A stretch of 64,000 bases of DNA from Pezizomycotina sp. ARF18 (Eukaryota > Ascomycota): the NCBI GenBank assembly GCA_002224055.1, contig AZLU01000104.1, positions 72,501-136,500 of the forward strand. The letters are read 5' to 3'. Made by a program: the position numbers and the translations under genes. This document shows, in pieces, positions 25,033-36,189 of this stretch. The first letter of the stretch is position 1. Each line of letters begins with the position of its first letter. A model generated the notes under the pieces. The model was not told the DNA's origin and searched no databases. It was given only the letters and a program-made list of their open reading frames with translations.

Positions 25033-25844
25033 CTTGATTCTCTATCCTTCCCAAACTCCAAACAGCCTCGGGCCTTTGACGATTCCAGTTCTGTTGGATT
25101 ACCGGTTCGTAAAGATAAAGAGAAGAAGAAAGAAGAAAGAACAACGGTTCCGTTATGCAGGATCCTTGATTTCAGAACGTGCCCTACTCCTAGAAGCACT
25201 AGCGAAACAGCTCATGAGGCTGAAACAAGAGAATTGCGAACTCACATGATTATAAGAGGGAAGATTGGCTTGAGGCTTATATTCCGTTAAGATTGCATGT
25301 CCTTGTAATCTCATCTCTACTATTGGTATGAAGCCTAAAACCTATCTTATTGAGGATTTATTGTCCAGTATTAGGGAAACTCCAGAGCAGAAGGCTTTGG
25401 ATACTTTGGAGTGGAGGTTTAGCAAGAGCCGCTATAACATGTACTGCTCCCATATTCGTCAAAATAGCGTGCTTAATGCAATAGGATACTCCTATGAAGC
25501 GGAGGTCAGAGTAATAATGACAATAAGTATGACAGTATACATTTTTTTTTCTATAATATTGCAAGGTTTTATCATAAAAGTGTTATCTAGAGTGTAGATA
25601 ATTTCCAATATATGTATATAAATAATTGAATTGACTGGAGTGAAACTTCGAATGGTATTTTAATCTGAAGTAATTGAGACTTTGCATGACTTCTCTCTCT
25701 CCTCTGCGTTATAGAGCAGGGAATCATTCTAGACAACTATATATACTTCTCTTACTCATAGTTCGTGTATCCCGCTCATCTCCTCTCCTCTTTTGATTCA
25801 CGAAGTACTCGGCATCTTACATCTCCGCCACTGTAATATGTTTA
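25033..25844. other. Short intergenic, no gene supported
   Basis: This is the upstream side of the NLR and the downstream side of the DUF4360 gene. The plus-strand open frame at 25328-25597 (89 codons) has no recognisable feature and is opposed by an open frame on the other strand. Confidence 0.4.
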
Positions 25845-26404
25845 TCAATTGAACAGCTTCGGGACAATCCCATGCGCCTGCCCGTGCTGCACGCCCTTTA
25901 TCTTAAGTTCCGTATTCACACCCAAATCCTGCGCAGCTCCGAAACCGTAAACCTGCTTTCCTCCACGGGTATATCGCCACCTAGATTGAACCCTCCATGC
26001 CACGGCGCTGGTACAGGGACCTCTGAAGTTCCCTGTTCGATGTGGTTCGAAGTGTAAGTTGTCGTCAATGTAGCTTGCACGCCGGCATCAATAATACCGC
26101 GGCCCTGAAACTGCGTGTGGGCGACTAAATACTGCCAGCCGGGAGGAACCGTAAGCTTGAGGATTACATAGCAGTATTTTGTATCTTCAGTGCGGGATAC
26201 GCCAGAGCCGACGGACGCAGTCATGTTGTTTAGACGTAGGCCGATTGAAGAGCCATCAGGGGCGTAAACAACATCGACAGAGCCGGAGGGGCAGCCTGAA
26301 CCGCTAGCGTAGTTTAGGGTGAAGTTGAAGCGAGGGTAAGGGGGCTGTGGTGTCGCCGCAACTACCAGAATGTAGGTAAAGAAGATAGCTAAGAAGAATT
26401 TCAT
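25845..26404 (-). CDS. Small secreted protein, DUF4360 family
   Basis: The start is the ATG at 26404, which gives a clear signal peptide (MKFFLAIFFTYILVVAA) followed by TPQPPYPRF. An upstream GTG in frame is not needed. The mature part has GSGCPSGSVDVVYAPDGSSI and LNNMTASVGSGVSRTEDTKY, then LKLTVPPGWQYLVAHTQFQG and IIDAGVQATLTTTY. This is the order of motifs in ascomycete DUF4360 proteins, including the paired Cys and the PPGW beta-strand region. The first frame closes at 25916; a neighbouring frame carries on with GAAQDLGVNTELKIKG, which resembles the family's late block, and closes at 25845. A one-base error near 25945 is the simplest explanation. The function of the family is not known. 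It is predicted to be extracellular. Confidence 0.75.
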
Positions 26405-27677
26405 GATAGCCGACACTGATGTCTAGGTTAGAATGAAGTTTTGTAGGAGAAGGACAAGAAAATTTGAGAAGATACATATAGATTGCTACGCGTTGCGACT
26501 TTATATGTAATAAGGCTGGCAAATATATATATATATATATATATACACCATAGAAGAAATCTAGTGACTTGATAAACTCACAGATATTGATCACGGATTC
26601 TCGAGCCCTGCCGTTAAATTTGAACTCCCTCCTTCCTTCTTGAATACCATAACCACCGGAGTCTCCTTGGTTAATGATTTTTCTACTTGTGTATCACGTA
26701 TCTTCTAATATAGATATTTCATTGTATCTGATAGAGCTGTTAGCGGCTTCCAGATTTTCAACCTTGTTATCCACGGGTAAAGTTAGACCGTGTCTCACGC
26801 GAAACTAGTTGCAAAGGAACTGCCGGGGCAGGCACGAATATCACAGTCTAGAGCATCGCTTTTGTACGATCTAAGGAGAGAATATATTACAGGTGAAAAA
26901 ATTTTCCTTCCGCTTTCATTTATACCATATATGGCTAGAATTATTAGTACGCAAGGGGATTCATCAGAGTATAAGTTGTGTTGAACACGGTCCAGATTCT
27001 GAACTACCAAGGCGATGCAGCCTTTCGGCAGTTAATACAATCCTTGTCAATCTCAGTCCTTCAATTCGTTAAGATTTCCGTCTAGGGACCAAATATGGGT
27101 TCGTAGAGGACCGGATCCTAGAACCCTTCAAAGCAGAGAAGATTATGAATCCATAGTGTGTGCCATTGGGGTAGCTTTTTATCTTTGTGGGGAAATATAC
27201 TAAGAAAGCGGATAAATACTGTTTATGTCCGTATAATTCTAAATATCCCAACTTGGTTCATAAAAGCATAGACAGGCAGAAAGCGAGCGACTTCAAATTT
27301 AGCACTAGCAGATTATAGGGGTAGTCATTGCATCCATGAAGGCAAATATTACAGAAAGATATATCTAGACTGTACAATCTAGCTTCGAGGATAAAATGGT
27401 TTATTACGTATATTTAGGGACATAGAATACCAACATGGATTAGATATTGATTAGTGGAGTAACTTTTAGCCTAGGCGCTGATAGTAGGAATATGGATAGC
27501 CAATTGTGTTGTAGCAAGTAGTCTCTATGACGGAATTGGATAAAGGTGATTTTCTCTTATTAGTTACAAATGTTTAACTTGAAAGATGTAAAAGGTTGCT
27601 AAAGAAGAATAATCTTTCAAAGCTTAGGCTAATCTAAGACAGCTGGTACTTAAGATAGGTATAAGACCGGTTGTCTC
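26405..27677. other. Intergenic, nothing recognised
   Basis: AT-rich, with an AT dinucleotide repeat at 26523-26545 about 120 bases upstream of the DUF4360 start. Only short open frames with rivals on the other strand. Confidence 0.45.
26523..26545. repeat. (AT)n microsatellite
   Basis: About eleven AT units upstream of the DUF4360 gene. Confidence 0.9.
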
Positions 27678-28032
27678 CTATAAGTTGCTCTCGATTACAC
27701 GCTCGCGCTTTGGGATTCGCCAGTAGCACTGTATCAGGTAATCCACAACTATGGGCTCTTGCGTTTGTATAGGACGAAATGGAAGCCGTTTATTTCCCTG
27801 GCGTCAGAATAGGCCAGAGGAGCGTCCCAACCAAGGTTGTAATTTTCGTGCAGGAAGTGAAGATGTTCAGCCTTAGGCGGAAGCGGGCTAGTACACGCTG
27901 GTTTTCCATAACACCAAGTCTATTCCGAGACCGATTGGCAATATCTTGCAAGCGGCCACATAACTCGCAGTCGCAGGGAGTATAGTATTCGTAGTCATCG
28001 TCTTCTCCGGGGACAGAGATTACCAATGGCAT
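27678..28032 (-). CDS. CxCxxC-VYLR family small protein, copy 1
   Basis: Member of an unrecognised small-protein family found six times in this window. The start ATG at 28032 gives MPLVISVPGEDDDYEYYTPC, then DCELCGRLQDIANRSRNRLG, which carries the Cys-x-Cys-x-x-Cys motif and the following Ile-Ala. The first frame runs to 27790. The family-like reading then moves to neighbouring frames, with HFLHENYNLGWDAPLAYSDA (about 27855-27795), EPIVVDYLIQCYWRIPKRER and the stop at 27678. The last part matches the family's (I/F)-P-(K/Q) ending. There is no signal peptide or membrane helix. It is the only clear copy on the minus strand and faces the others head to head. A bound metal is conceivable from the three Cys but is inference. 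Confidence 0.55.
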
Positions 28033-29238
28033 GTACCCGACGTTTTTGATTTGAGCGCAACGCCTCTCACGTCTACATTCAACGCAGGCGTGAGTAAAAT
28101 CGCACTATATTCTCTGGATTATCCCTTTCAGAATGGGGGCAAGCAAGGTAAAATGACAATTCGTAGCACATCTTTAGGGAAAAGAGGAGCTAAAGAACTA
28201 GGCAAGAATATGTTTGTTTTTAGGAAAGAGGATTCAATCTGTTTGATGCCAATTTTTAAACTTGTGCGAAATATTTTATGACCAGATGGGTCATGATCGG
28301 AACAGCCCATCTAGAAGGCTACTAAATAGTGATCGGATTGGGACTTCTCATGAAATACCTTATTCTCGAACTCAAGTAGAGAGAATGAGACTGGAGCTTT
28401 TGAGTACGGTATCTTCGAACTCATATCATTCTAGCGTATTTTATCAAGTGGCATGGGACACATCTGTTGCTATTATTCGCAGCAAGTGGGGATTCTCTTT
28501 TCTTTCAACTGATCAAGTTTGAGAATGTTTCCATTACAATATACTGATATATAAATTTACTTAGTCTCGTACCTCTCTACAGAATGTGTTATTTTATCTG
28601 GAGCGTCTTTTGGGGCCCTCTAACGGATAGGCGTTAACCAACCCCCAACCCAAAAAAAAAAAAAAAAAAAAAAAAAAGTCATCCACATCAGTGGTTGAAA
28701 ACTTTGGGTGAGCTACCGATAAGAGTATCGTTAAGTGCCTAAGTAATATAAGGTGATGCGTTATATCAAATGACAATAATAGGAAGCACTAAGCTTGAGC
28801 GTTTTTACGGGTCTCAGAAAGGCTTCTTTGACGGTTCGTGAACTCGTGATGATACAAAAGCTCGATGAGACGTGTCATGAACCGACAGACAATATTCTAC
28901 CGATAAAGCAATTAATATATCAATCAATACGTGGTTTAACTAATTCGATTGCAAACGGACACTTGCATTGTCAGAGCTCTTTACTCTTTGCAACAAATAA
29001 TCCTACACAGGAAAGCCATTTCCTAGAATTTTCGACAAATCAGATATTCAGGAAAGAAAAGCCCTTTTGCCTTCAAATTATAGCCATTGATAAATATGTG
29101 CGAGCATGTAGCGATTTATTTCGTTTGCCCAACCGGCGAGAAAGATCTGAAAAACCTCGTGCTCCGCCATGTCACCAAGGCAAAGACTGGCTGCGGTATA
29201 TCCAGCTGTCATGAGAAATATCCGTCAAGATTGACGTG
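28033..29238. other. Region between copies 1 and 2, two unassigned open frames
   Basis: Plus-strand open frames at 28051-28522 (two overlapping frames, together about 130 codons) and 28795-29214 (139 codons, opening with TTG; the first ATG is at 28849) precede copy 2. I recognise neither. A 26-nt A tract at 28652-28677, after a short C run, separates them. Confidence 0.3.
28652..28677. repeat. A tract, 26 nt
   Basis: Uninterrupted A run. It is preceded by AACCCAACC-type sequence and has no target-site repeat that I can see. Confidence 0.9.
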
Positions 29239-29632
29239 ATGGGAGTCGATATATTGGGCCGAGGACCGCGAATACCAATACTACACCACTTGCTATCAAT
29301 GCAACTTCTGCGCATACTTTAAGAGAATTGCACGGAGTGTGGATCGCTCACTACAAAGCAATATGGGAATTAGAGACATCATGATTAGGTTGACTAAGTA
29401 CGTAAACGAGTTTTACGCCTATCTGTACCGGGAGTGCCCTGAATACCAGAAAAATAGTGAGAGCGCCCTTCTCATTCGGAGCTCAAATCATGATATCCGC
29501 CAGATCCCTTTTCAGCCTATTGAACTTGACCCGCCTGAGTATTTGGATGGCTGCTTGAGTGCCGATGGAAAATTCCCAAGGGCTAGCGATTATTTGTATT
29601 TAGCAGACAATATATTCTTAAGTAGGTGTTAA
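29239..29632 (+). CDS. CxCxxC-VYLR family small protein, copy 2 (C-terminally short)
   Basis: ATG at 29239 reads MGVDI, then moves one frame to WAEDREYQYYTTCYQCNFCA and YFKRIARSVDRSLQSNMG. The family block is clear, but the Cys spacing is Cys-x-x-Cys-x-x-Cys, one residue more than in the other copies. The frame stays open through LTKYVNEFYAYLYRECPEYQ, which resembles the ELNEFF helix of copy 6, to SDYLYLADNIF, close to the VYLR position, and stops at 29632. The last 20 or so family residues, including the (I/F)-P-(K/Q) ending, are not seen. The plus-strand copies follow each other at 1.3 to 2.5 kb. Confidence 0.5.
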
Positions 29633-30458
29633 CCAATTCGTACTCACCTAATAAGTCAGATTTAACCTGTCTCCTCAAGACCAACGGAACCCCCTTCCTT
29701 AGGTAGTTTGTTTAATTTCTTAGCTCAAGGCAGGAATATGTTATACATATCAATAAAATATCCATCGCCCTTCAGTAAAGCTGGTGCCATCTAGTAAGAC
29801 TCCACCTTCCTTGCCCGATGGTGAGCAATGGCCAGAGATGAGAGAGCATTGTTGTTTATTCGCAAATTATGACATTTCTCGTCCCTATCGCCCTTTCTCC
29901 GGGACGAAGAAACAGTGCGCAACCCATTTAGAAGGCGTAAGCCTAAGATTGATCTAGAGAGATTTTTCGGTCTCTCTTTCCTCTCCTAAGAGTATTCCCA
30001 TTTCAATGCTCGTCAATCCTCATTTTGGTTTATTTTTCGCCGGTATAGAGATTTTGCCGTCACAGCATATACATTCCTCGTGGAACGTCAACTGCACGCT
30101 CGCAAACTTGTACTTTGCTACGGGAAATTAGGCCGTTGCCGCCAAAATGGCATGCGCAATTATTGGCTTAAAACGGCAGTAATTGACGTCAAATCAAGTG
30201 CACGTGGGGCAGAAAGACACGCCCTTTCCTTGAGAGGTTACTTAATAACAGGAAAGGGACAATAGTAGTGTCGCTTTGCAGCTCCACATGCCCAATTTTG
30301 GAAAGGAAAAGCTAGTGCTCATGATAATTCTGCTAGCTGCTACTGCTGCTGTGCGTTATATTCCCGGGGGGGAAAAGGGCCAAGCCACCCAACCCCTCCC
30401 ACCCGTTCGCGCCAGGTTAGTAGGGAAGGTAATTACTAGTGCTTGTGCTCACGCCTAA

Positions 30459-30488
<30 letters not shown>
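30459..30488. repeat. (ATTT)n microsatellite
   Basis: About seven ATTT units. Confidence 0.9.
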
Positions 30489-30489
<1 letters not shown>

Positions 30490-30702
30490 TTACTTAAGTA
30501 TTTATTTGTAGCTGTTGTTGCTATTATAGTATTATTGTGGCTTTTCTTCGTGGCTGGATGTATGTTGCGTGCATTACATTTAATAATTGCTTAAAACGGC
30601 TTAACAACACGTCGAAAAAATTTCAGAAAACGAGGTGGAAGTCCACTCTTTCCTCTTACGTAACTTGCTAAGTTAAAAAACGAAGACTGTACAAACTTGG
30701 CT

Positions 30703-30718
30703 CTTGTATGCATACAAG
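30703..30718. repeat. Perfect 16-bp palindrome
   Basis: CTTGTATGCATACAAG without a spacer. Role unknown; possibly chance. Confidence 0.4.
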
Positions 30719-31698
30719 TTGAGGAATGATCGATCTAGACTGATGCATGCCTTAGTCAAGCTCTCCTAAAAAAAAAAAAAAGGAGGCTATTAATGCGATC
30801 GATCTCCCTTTGTAAATAGGGTATTTCAGATCACAAGGATAATTTTATTCGGCCATGCCTTTGAACAGGCAATAGACTAATATGTATACCTAGAAACCGG
30901 TCAAGAATTCAGTGGGTGTATAGAGAGAGGGAGAGAGGGAGGGAAGGAGAGAAAGCCGGTGAATGCCAGGGCGTTTCAGGACTCTTGAATAGAAAGATGG
31001 AGTTAATTCTAAGAGTGTCACGATCTTGGGTTTATAATTTATACAGTACAAAATACAGGCACAGCTGATTTTAGAAAGGCTAGCTAAACCACAATATCTA
31101 AAAAATGATCAGATTTCAGAGATAGATGAACTTGAAATTCTTGTCAAGCACAAAGCTAAATAGTTTGTCCTTTATTTCGAGAGTTGATATATTGAGAATG
31201 CCAATGTGTAGCCTCGGACCCTACGAAGTATCTTTGGAACTTCCATCAAGATTTTCAAGCTATACTAGGAACGTACTCTGGGAGGCGAGTTTGTCAGGGA
31301 TTGTTCCAAGTTCCCAAATGAATAACCATCTCGTTGCTTCCCGAAGTATAAAGGACTTCGGAATCTCAAGGTTATGATATGTATATTCCATTTTTCAGGA
31401 TGTATCAAGATACCGTACAAAGGAGCTCAAATGTGACCGGAAGCGCACTCCGGTCCTCACTTCATATTCCTCTATGATGGGTAGTGGAACATAAGTTCAA
31501 GGATTTCAATGACCTATTGAATTATAAATAAGACACAACATTGCTAGCTGTCCTGAACTTTCGTTCTTATATCAGGACCTCAGCTCTCTTTAAAGCCAGT
31601 ACACTAGCACGAAAATTAATATTATTCCATAATCTTTATATATAATCAACCCAAATAGGACTATTTCTACCGGTGTCTTGTCATTTAACTTTCTCTCG

Positions 31699-31712
31699 CC
31701 CCCCCCCCCCCC
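31699..31712. repeat. C homopolymer, 14 nt
   Basis: The only long G/C homopolymer in the window; length may be misread. Confidence 0.8.
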
Positions 31713-31875
31713 ACGATAGGAACTAAAATTACGAGCCTGGCCACTATTTACAGAACTAAAGTCATGTGTAGAAACACCTTTCTCTACCTTTCTTGTCCTG
31801 GAGCGGAAGACTTGTTCAAAAATGTCGTCAGTTATTGTTTCTATCCGATCAATAGTTGTTCCTGTAGCGGGAGAA

Positions 31876-32299
31876 TGGACATCAACATGTGTCCTATTGG
31901 TAGGAGAGTTGAAGAGGACGATAATTTCATATACTTTACTCCTTGCGTGTGCTGGGCGTGCACTGAGTTCGGGAAGATTGCAAGCCGCCTTGAAACGCAG
32001 AAGGAAGAAGGCCGTTCCACAAGTAGCAAACTTCAAACTGATGTCCTGGCGGAGGTTAACGAGGTTTTGAGCAGCTCCGTCAAATAAATGAAGACCATCG
32101 TTTAGGAGGGAAGCTTCGTGAATCGGATGGATACCCCTACGATGCCAGCAGTCTTCCAGAAGCTCGTAAGCTCAAATATGGCGCTGTATACCTACGTAGA
32201 CCACTTGATATCGGTGGAGATATCTGCCACCGGGTAATTCCAAAGAACATATGGGCTGAGGCACGGGCGCTCGAGTTAAGTGAGCTGGTTTGGATATAG
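31876..32299 (+). CDS. CxCxxC-VYLR family small protein, copy 3
   Basis: I chose ATG 31876 because MDINMCPIGRRVEEDDNFIY aligns with the opening of copies 5 and 6; the frame is open further upstream to 31764. FTPCVCWACTEFGKIASRL carries the complete Cys motif. DVLAEVNE (about 32040-32063) then continues, one frame over, as FEQLRQINEDHRLGGKLRES and LKYGAVYLRRPLDIGG. It ends HRVIPKNIWAEARALELSEL-VWI at 32299. One indel near 32063 is enough to give a full-length family protein of about 140 residues. The C-terminal third aligns closely with copy 4 (RRNEDGHLRLG and TYGTVYLRQPVDI). It looks cytosolic. Confidence 0.6.
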
Positions 32300-33224
32300 C
32301 GCGCAAGCAATTTTGGATTCTCAGATGTACATCTCTATCATTTAATTCATAATGTACTTAGTTGCTAAAACCCTCGATTTTCTAGGTTGATAGGTATATA
32401 TATGCACAAATGCTTACGACCACCCACTGAAAACGAGACGCTACCTGTCAAATGTACGGAAATTTGGGATCCAAGTGATCAAAATTTGTAAAAGTATACT
32501 AGGACCGATATATGCTTTCATACATCCCTATTTTAAAATAGTGTTTGCCCCTACCGCTGCGTTTGTGTGTAACACTTGAAGATATTTGGCCCGAGATCTA
32601 CAACGTTAGAACTAATTGCTGAAGCATTCCGTTAGTAGATCTTTGATTTATTCTCTCCATTGCGTTTAATTGAGATTATCGACTTGGCGCTAACGGCTTG
32701 CACTAATTTTTAAGTGTTGCAAGTTCAAATTTCTGTGAACATCATTAAATGCTACAAATGATGAGTCTCAAATATGGAAGTTGTATCAAAATTATTGGTA
32801 TAAGGACGTCGATTATGGATTTCCTGCCTGAGGCACTTTACGTCGGTCTACTAAAACTGGAAGATAGGTTCAGAGTATAAACTATACCATTAGCAATGCC
32901 ATATCACATTATAAATCAAATAACGCTTTAACCTATTCTATTACCTAGCCCTTCCTTTTCGTCCCCATCCAAATCCACTACTCCACTTGACCTCACTAAT
33001 CTACGACAACCTCCACTCCACAACATTTGGCAGCGGTTAATTAAGACCATGGCTACTGATTATTGACGTCTCTCCCCCCCCCTCCAAAAAAAAAAAACTA
33101 TATCATACTGAATAAAGAGAAAAAGCAAACCTTCTATCTAAAAACGAACCGCTAAGCCCTTCAGTATGTGTATCGATATTAATGTCTACCTTTCCTGCCT
33201 ACAGGGGAAAAGAGGTTTAGCCAG
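32300..33224. other. Spacer between copies 3 and 4
   Basis: AT-rich with no supported open frame. An A run follows a C run at 33066-33098. A TACAG about 20 bases before the copy 4 start could be a splice acceptor. Confidence 0.4.
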
Positions 33225-33575
33225 ATGGTCATTGTCGTTTATCCTCCGATCGATAATGATTGCGGTTGTTCTCGAAAAAGCGAAATTTGGTGTACCCCGT
33301 TGGAAAAAAGTTTAGAGAGGATTACAGCCAGATATATCATACTTGGGCGAGATCAACCGGTTTATCGTGAACTTTATCGGAGAAATGAAGATGGTCATCT
33401 ACGCCTCGGTAGCCGTGCGGCGAATTCGAACAAGGCGCACTATTTCAAGCTTGATGACACTCGAGCGCTTACCTACGGGACAGTCTACCTACGTCAGCCG
33501 GTCGATATTGAAGAAAATGGCGTTACATATGAGTGTCAATGGCTATTCCCAAAGAGCCTAGAAGCCTTACGGTGA
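33225..33575 (+). CDS. CxCxxC-VYLR family small protein, copy 4 (open in one frame)
   Basis: This is the only copy with one open frame from ATG to stop: 116 residues, starting MVIVVYPPIDNDCGCSRKSE. The middle reads DQPVYRELYRRNEDGHLRLG, and the C-terminal block is ALTYGTVYLRQPVDIEENG followed by WLFPKSLEALR. The N-terminal block is shortened: Cys-x-Cys remains, but the third Cys is replaced by Lys and the acidic YxYFTP part is missing. It may be a diverged member or one with a lost segment. Spacing to the neighbouring copies is about 0.9-1 kb on each side, all on the plus strand. No signal peptide is seen (VIVV is too short) and no membrane helix. Confidence 0.6.
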   Translation: MVIVVYPPIDNDCGCSRKSEIWCTPLEKSLERITARYIILGRDQPVYRELYRRNEDGHLRLGSRAANSNKAHYFKLDDTRALTYGTVYLRQPVDIEENGVTYECQWLFPKSLEALR

Positions 33576-34539
33576 GCACACTAGTTAAATGAGCTACGAT
33601 AAAGAAGGCGACGAGGCAAGTTTTGATCACTCCGGATGTAATGGTACAGAATTATACTACTATACATTGATTTTTATCATATAATAGTTCTCCTTTAATT
33701 GCCAACTAATTATATGCTCTTGGAAGCCTTCTGTTGATCCTGCAATTGAATTATCCCTTCTTTATTCTAATAGAGAAATCTATCTATTTACGACCGCAAA
33801 TTTGAACGTTGAAATATGATTGTATCTGAGGCACGTCAGTTTGGCATAAGAATTCAAATATTAGATTGATATCCTAAATATAGATTGCATTATAGAGATA
33901 CGTATTTTGAGTAACATTTGTCTTTGAGGTCTCCGAAGACAGACCGAGGAGATCTATCTGAGCTATACAGAACTGAATTTGAGGGAATCGCCTTAGAAGC
34001 TCCAAGCATTGGTTTGAACCGTCTGTGATACGATCAAATCCAAAATATCCCTTTAACCTCTAATACATTACACTTTTTTTCAGATGCTGACACGCTCATG
34101 ATTTTGTTAACAGCTGTCACGCATTACACGTGAGACTAGCTTCGTGCTGATCTTAATAGAGTTTGATTTCAATCCAAAGAGCTTTTTCAAACCTGAGACG
34201 CCGTTTGAATTCTCGAAAGCATAATCGACATCTGGAAATATGCCAGGTTTGAGATATATTTAAGCTAGCATAAGCATTAAAATAAAATACGTGGTAAACA
34301 AAACCTCCATCCTCAAGTTTTTGTGGACTTTTATGTCTAAGCATCTGAGTTTGATTATTTACTTATATCCCCCTCCGATGATATATCAAATATTAGGTTA
34401 GAGAATTTCAAAGTTTCACCTCGACGGAATTTGCCTTATCGGAATCAGAATAAGTTATATTTAGCGGTATGGTATAGGTCAACATGACTAGAACATGCGA
34501 TCAAGACTTGCAAATGTATAGCAAGTTCTTATAAAAGAG
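33576..34539. other. Spacer between copies 4 and 5
   Basis: AT-rich sequence without a supported gene. The short minus-strand frame at 34344-34153 is not recognised. Confidence 0.4.
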
Positions 34540-35014
34540 TTATCAAAAATAGATCTAAGTGCATTCGCCGTCGGCAGAAGATTCAAGGAGGACGGATAAT
34601 ATATCTATTTCACGCCTCGCCGCTGCCTGGCATGTAGCGAGTTAAGAGAAATCGCCAAGCTTGTGTATGAAGACGCGGAAGAAATTGCACCACCAGGGCC
34701 TTCAATAGGATGATGGACAATTTACGTCAATTTTTCATAAATCTCCATGCAAGAGGGGAAGATGATAAAGACCTTTTTTACCGTCGATCAAGGGGACATT
34801 ACCTCTTTGCATATTTTGCAGGATAATGCTCGGCGCGTGCTATTCAGCGGAATATATTTATACAAGTTAGTCGACATCGACGGACACGACTGCGTCGGTT
34901 AATACCGAAAGACGCAGATTCAACGCAAAGGGCACACGCGCTGAATAGTCAGTTCTTAGATAAGACAGCCTGGCGGCAGGCTGAATCCAATTCAAGTGTA
35001 TTATCGAGCGCCTG
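34540..35014 (+). pseudogene. CxCxxC-VYLR family, copy 5, degenerate
   Basis: Family blocks occur in order but in three frames: LSAFAVGRRFKEDG, then after an in-frame TAA YIYFTPRRCLACSELREIAK (34600-34662). LRQFFINLHARGEDDKDLFY follows (about 34720-34785), then GIYLYKLVDIDGHD (34850-34892), and LRRLIPKDADSTQRAHALNS with a stop at 35012-35014. The first Cys of the motif is Arg here. With at least one stop and three frame changes in 475 bases it is more damaged than copies 3, 4 and 6. This may be real decay rather than base-calling error. Confidence 0.5.
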
Positions 35015-36189
35015 AGTAGGAGAGCGTATAGAAAGAAGGCGAGCGATTGAAAATGGAACAGGGCGTTTAATGCGGTTGATAATTTACTGACGTGGATTTC
35101 TGTAAGTTAGACGCCTGTTTTTCTAGGCAAGATTAAATACTATTCGATTCTACATTTTTCCTAACCTAAAATGTGTGAAATGGTTTCGATGATACGCCTT
35201 TACCATTCGTTCGATGTCTCTAATTAACTGGAGAGATGGTACAAAGTCCGACTCTTGAACCTTGTCTCCGACGTAGCCTTATTTCTAACCGTAACGCTCT
35301 CGATATAGCCTCGATGGCGTGCCAACTTTAATATTTGAAAATTTCCTTACTTCTACATAAACTCATAAAACGGCTATGTAAGAATCCATTCTTACGATAT
35401 GTAAGTATCTTTACTGGACGGTCGCCTCTAAAGGAGCAGAGAGCCATCCGGTTGTGTCATAATAAACGTTGGTAACCCAAACATAATTCATTTATTTTAT
35501 TCTGGGCAAATGCTAAATATTGAGCTACGAACTGGGTTTGTGAAGAAAATTCTAAACTATTGAAGCCTCTGCTGTTCTCAACAACGACAATTTCTTCTGA
35601 TTATTTTCTATCCTCTAACTACTAGGAAGAAAAGCGGTAAGCCCTCTTTCTCCTTTGAGCCTAGGACTCCAAGCTTACATCATGCATCCCTACGTTTACG
35701 GCACAGACAAATCTTGGATACTGGTCACATCTAAAGCTACTTAATACTATTTCTTTGCTTTTCTGCAATCGAAATTGAAAACAACGAAAATCGCTTCGAA
35801 AGTATGAGCTCAAGGGTGCACTATAATGTCTTTAATCGTCAAAAACTCGTTGTATGATATGGCATTATACACCCAGAAGCTTGGAGGTTATTTATCGGTA
35901 GAAGAAAAATCTTTAAAACCAAATAACAAATAGACCCTGCACCTTGCTAAGACCTCATTTTTCTTTCTCATTAGAAATTCCTTACTCCATATTTTCGAAA
36001 TATTCCCGTAAAAAGCTACTCCACATCGTTGTGAAGATCTTAAACTAAGAAACTTCTCTATATCCATCAGTAGCGCTATAGCAAGCAAGTACGCAACTGC
36101 AACCATGTGCAGACAGATCAGCTTTTACTTTTTCCTGTCCCAGCCGAGAGGACAGTCGCAATCGCATTATCCGGATCACTTCCGTCAGA
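35015..36189. other. Spacer between copies 5 and 6
   Basis: No supported gene. The minus-strand frame at 36106-35888 is not recognised. Confidence 0.4.

Larger units (their letters stand above)
29633..31875. other. Intergenic, simple repeats only
   Basis: Contains an ATTT repeat (30459-30488), a perfect 16-bp palindrome (30703-30718), a GA-rich stretch (30918-30953) and a 14-nt C run (31699-31712). The open frame at 31126-31377 is not recognised. A minus-strand frame at 32036-31590 is a shadow of copy 3. Confidence 0.4.

Noticed and set aside
28652-28677. A26 tract as the tail of a SINE or LINE insertion
   Set aside because: No target-site duplication, internal promoter boxes or reverse-transcriptase sequence next to it; similar tracts occur in both orientations and inside introns.
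31590-32036. 148-codon minus-strand frame
   Set aside because: It overlaps copy 3 of the small-gene family, whose plus-strand reading matches five other loci; the minus frame matches nothing.
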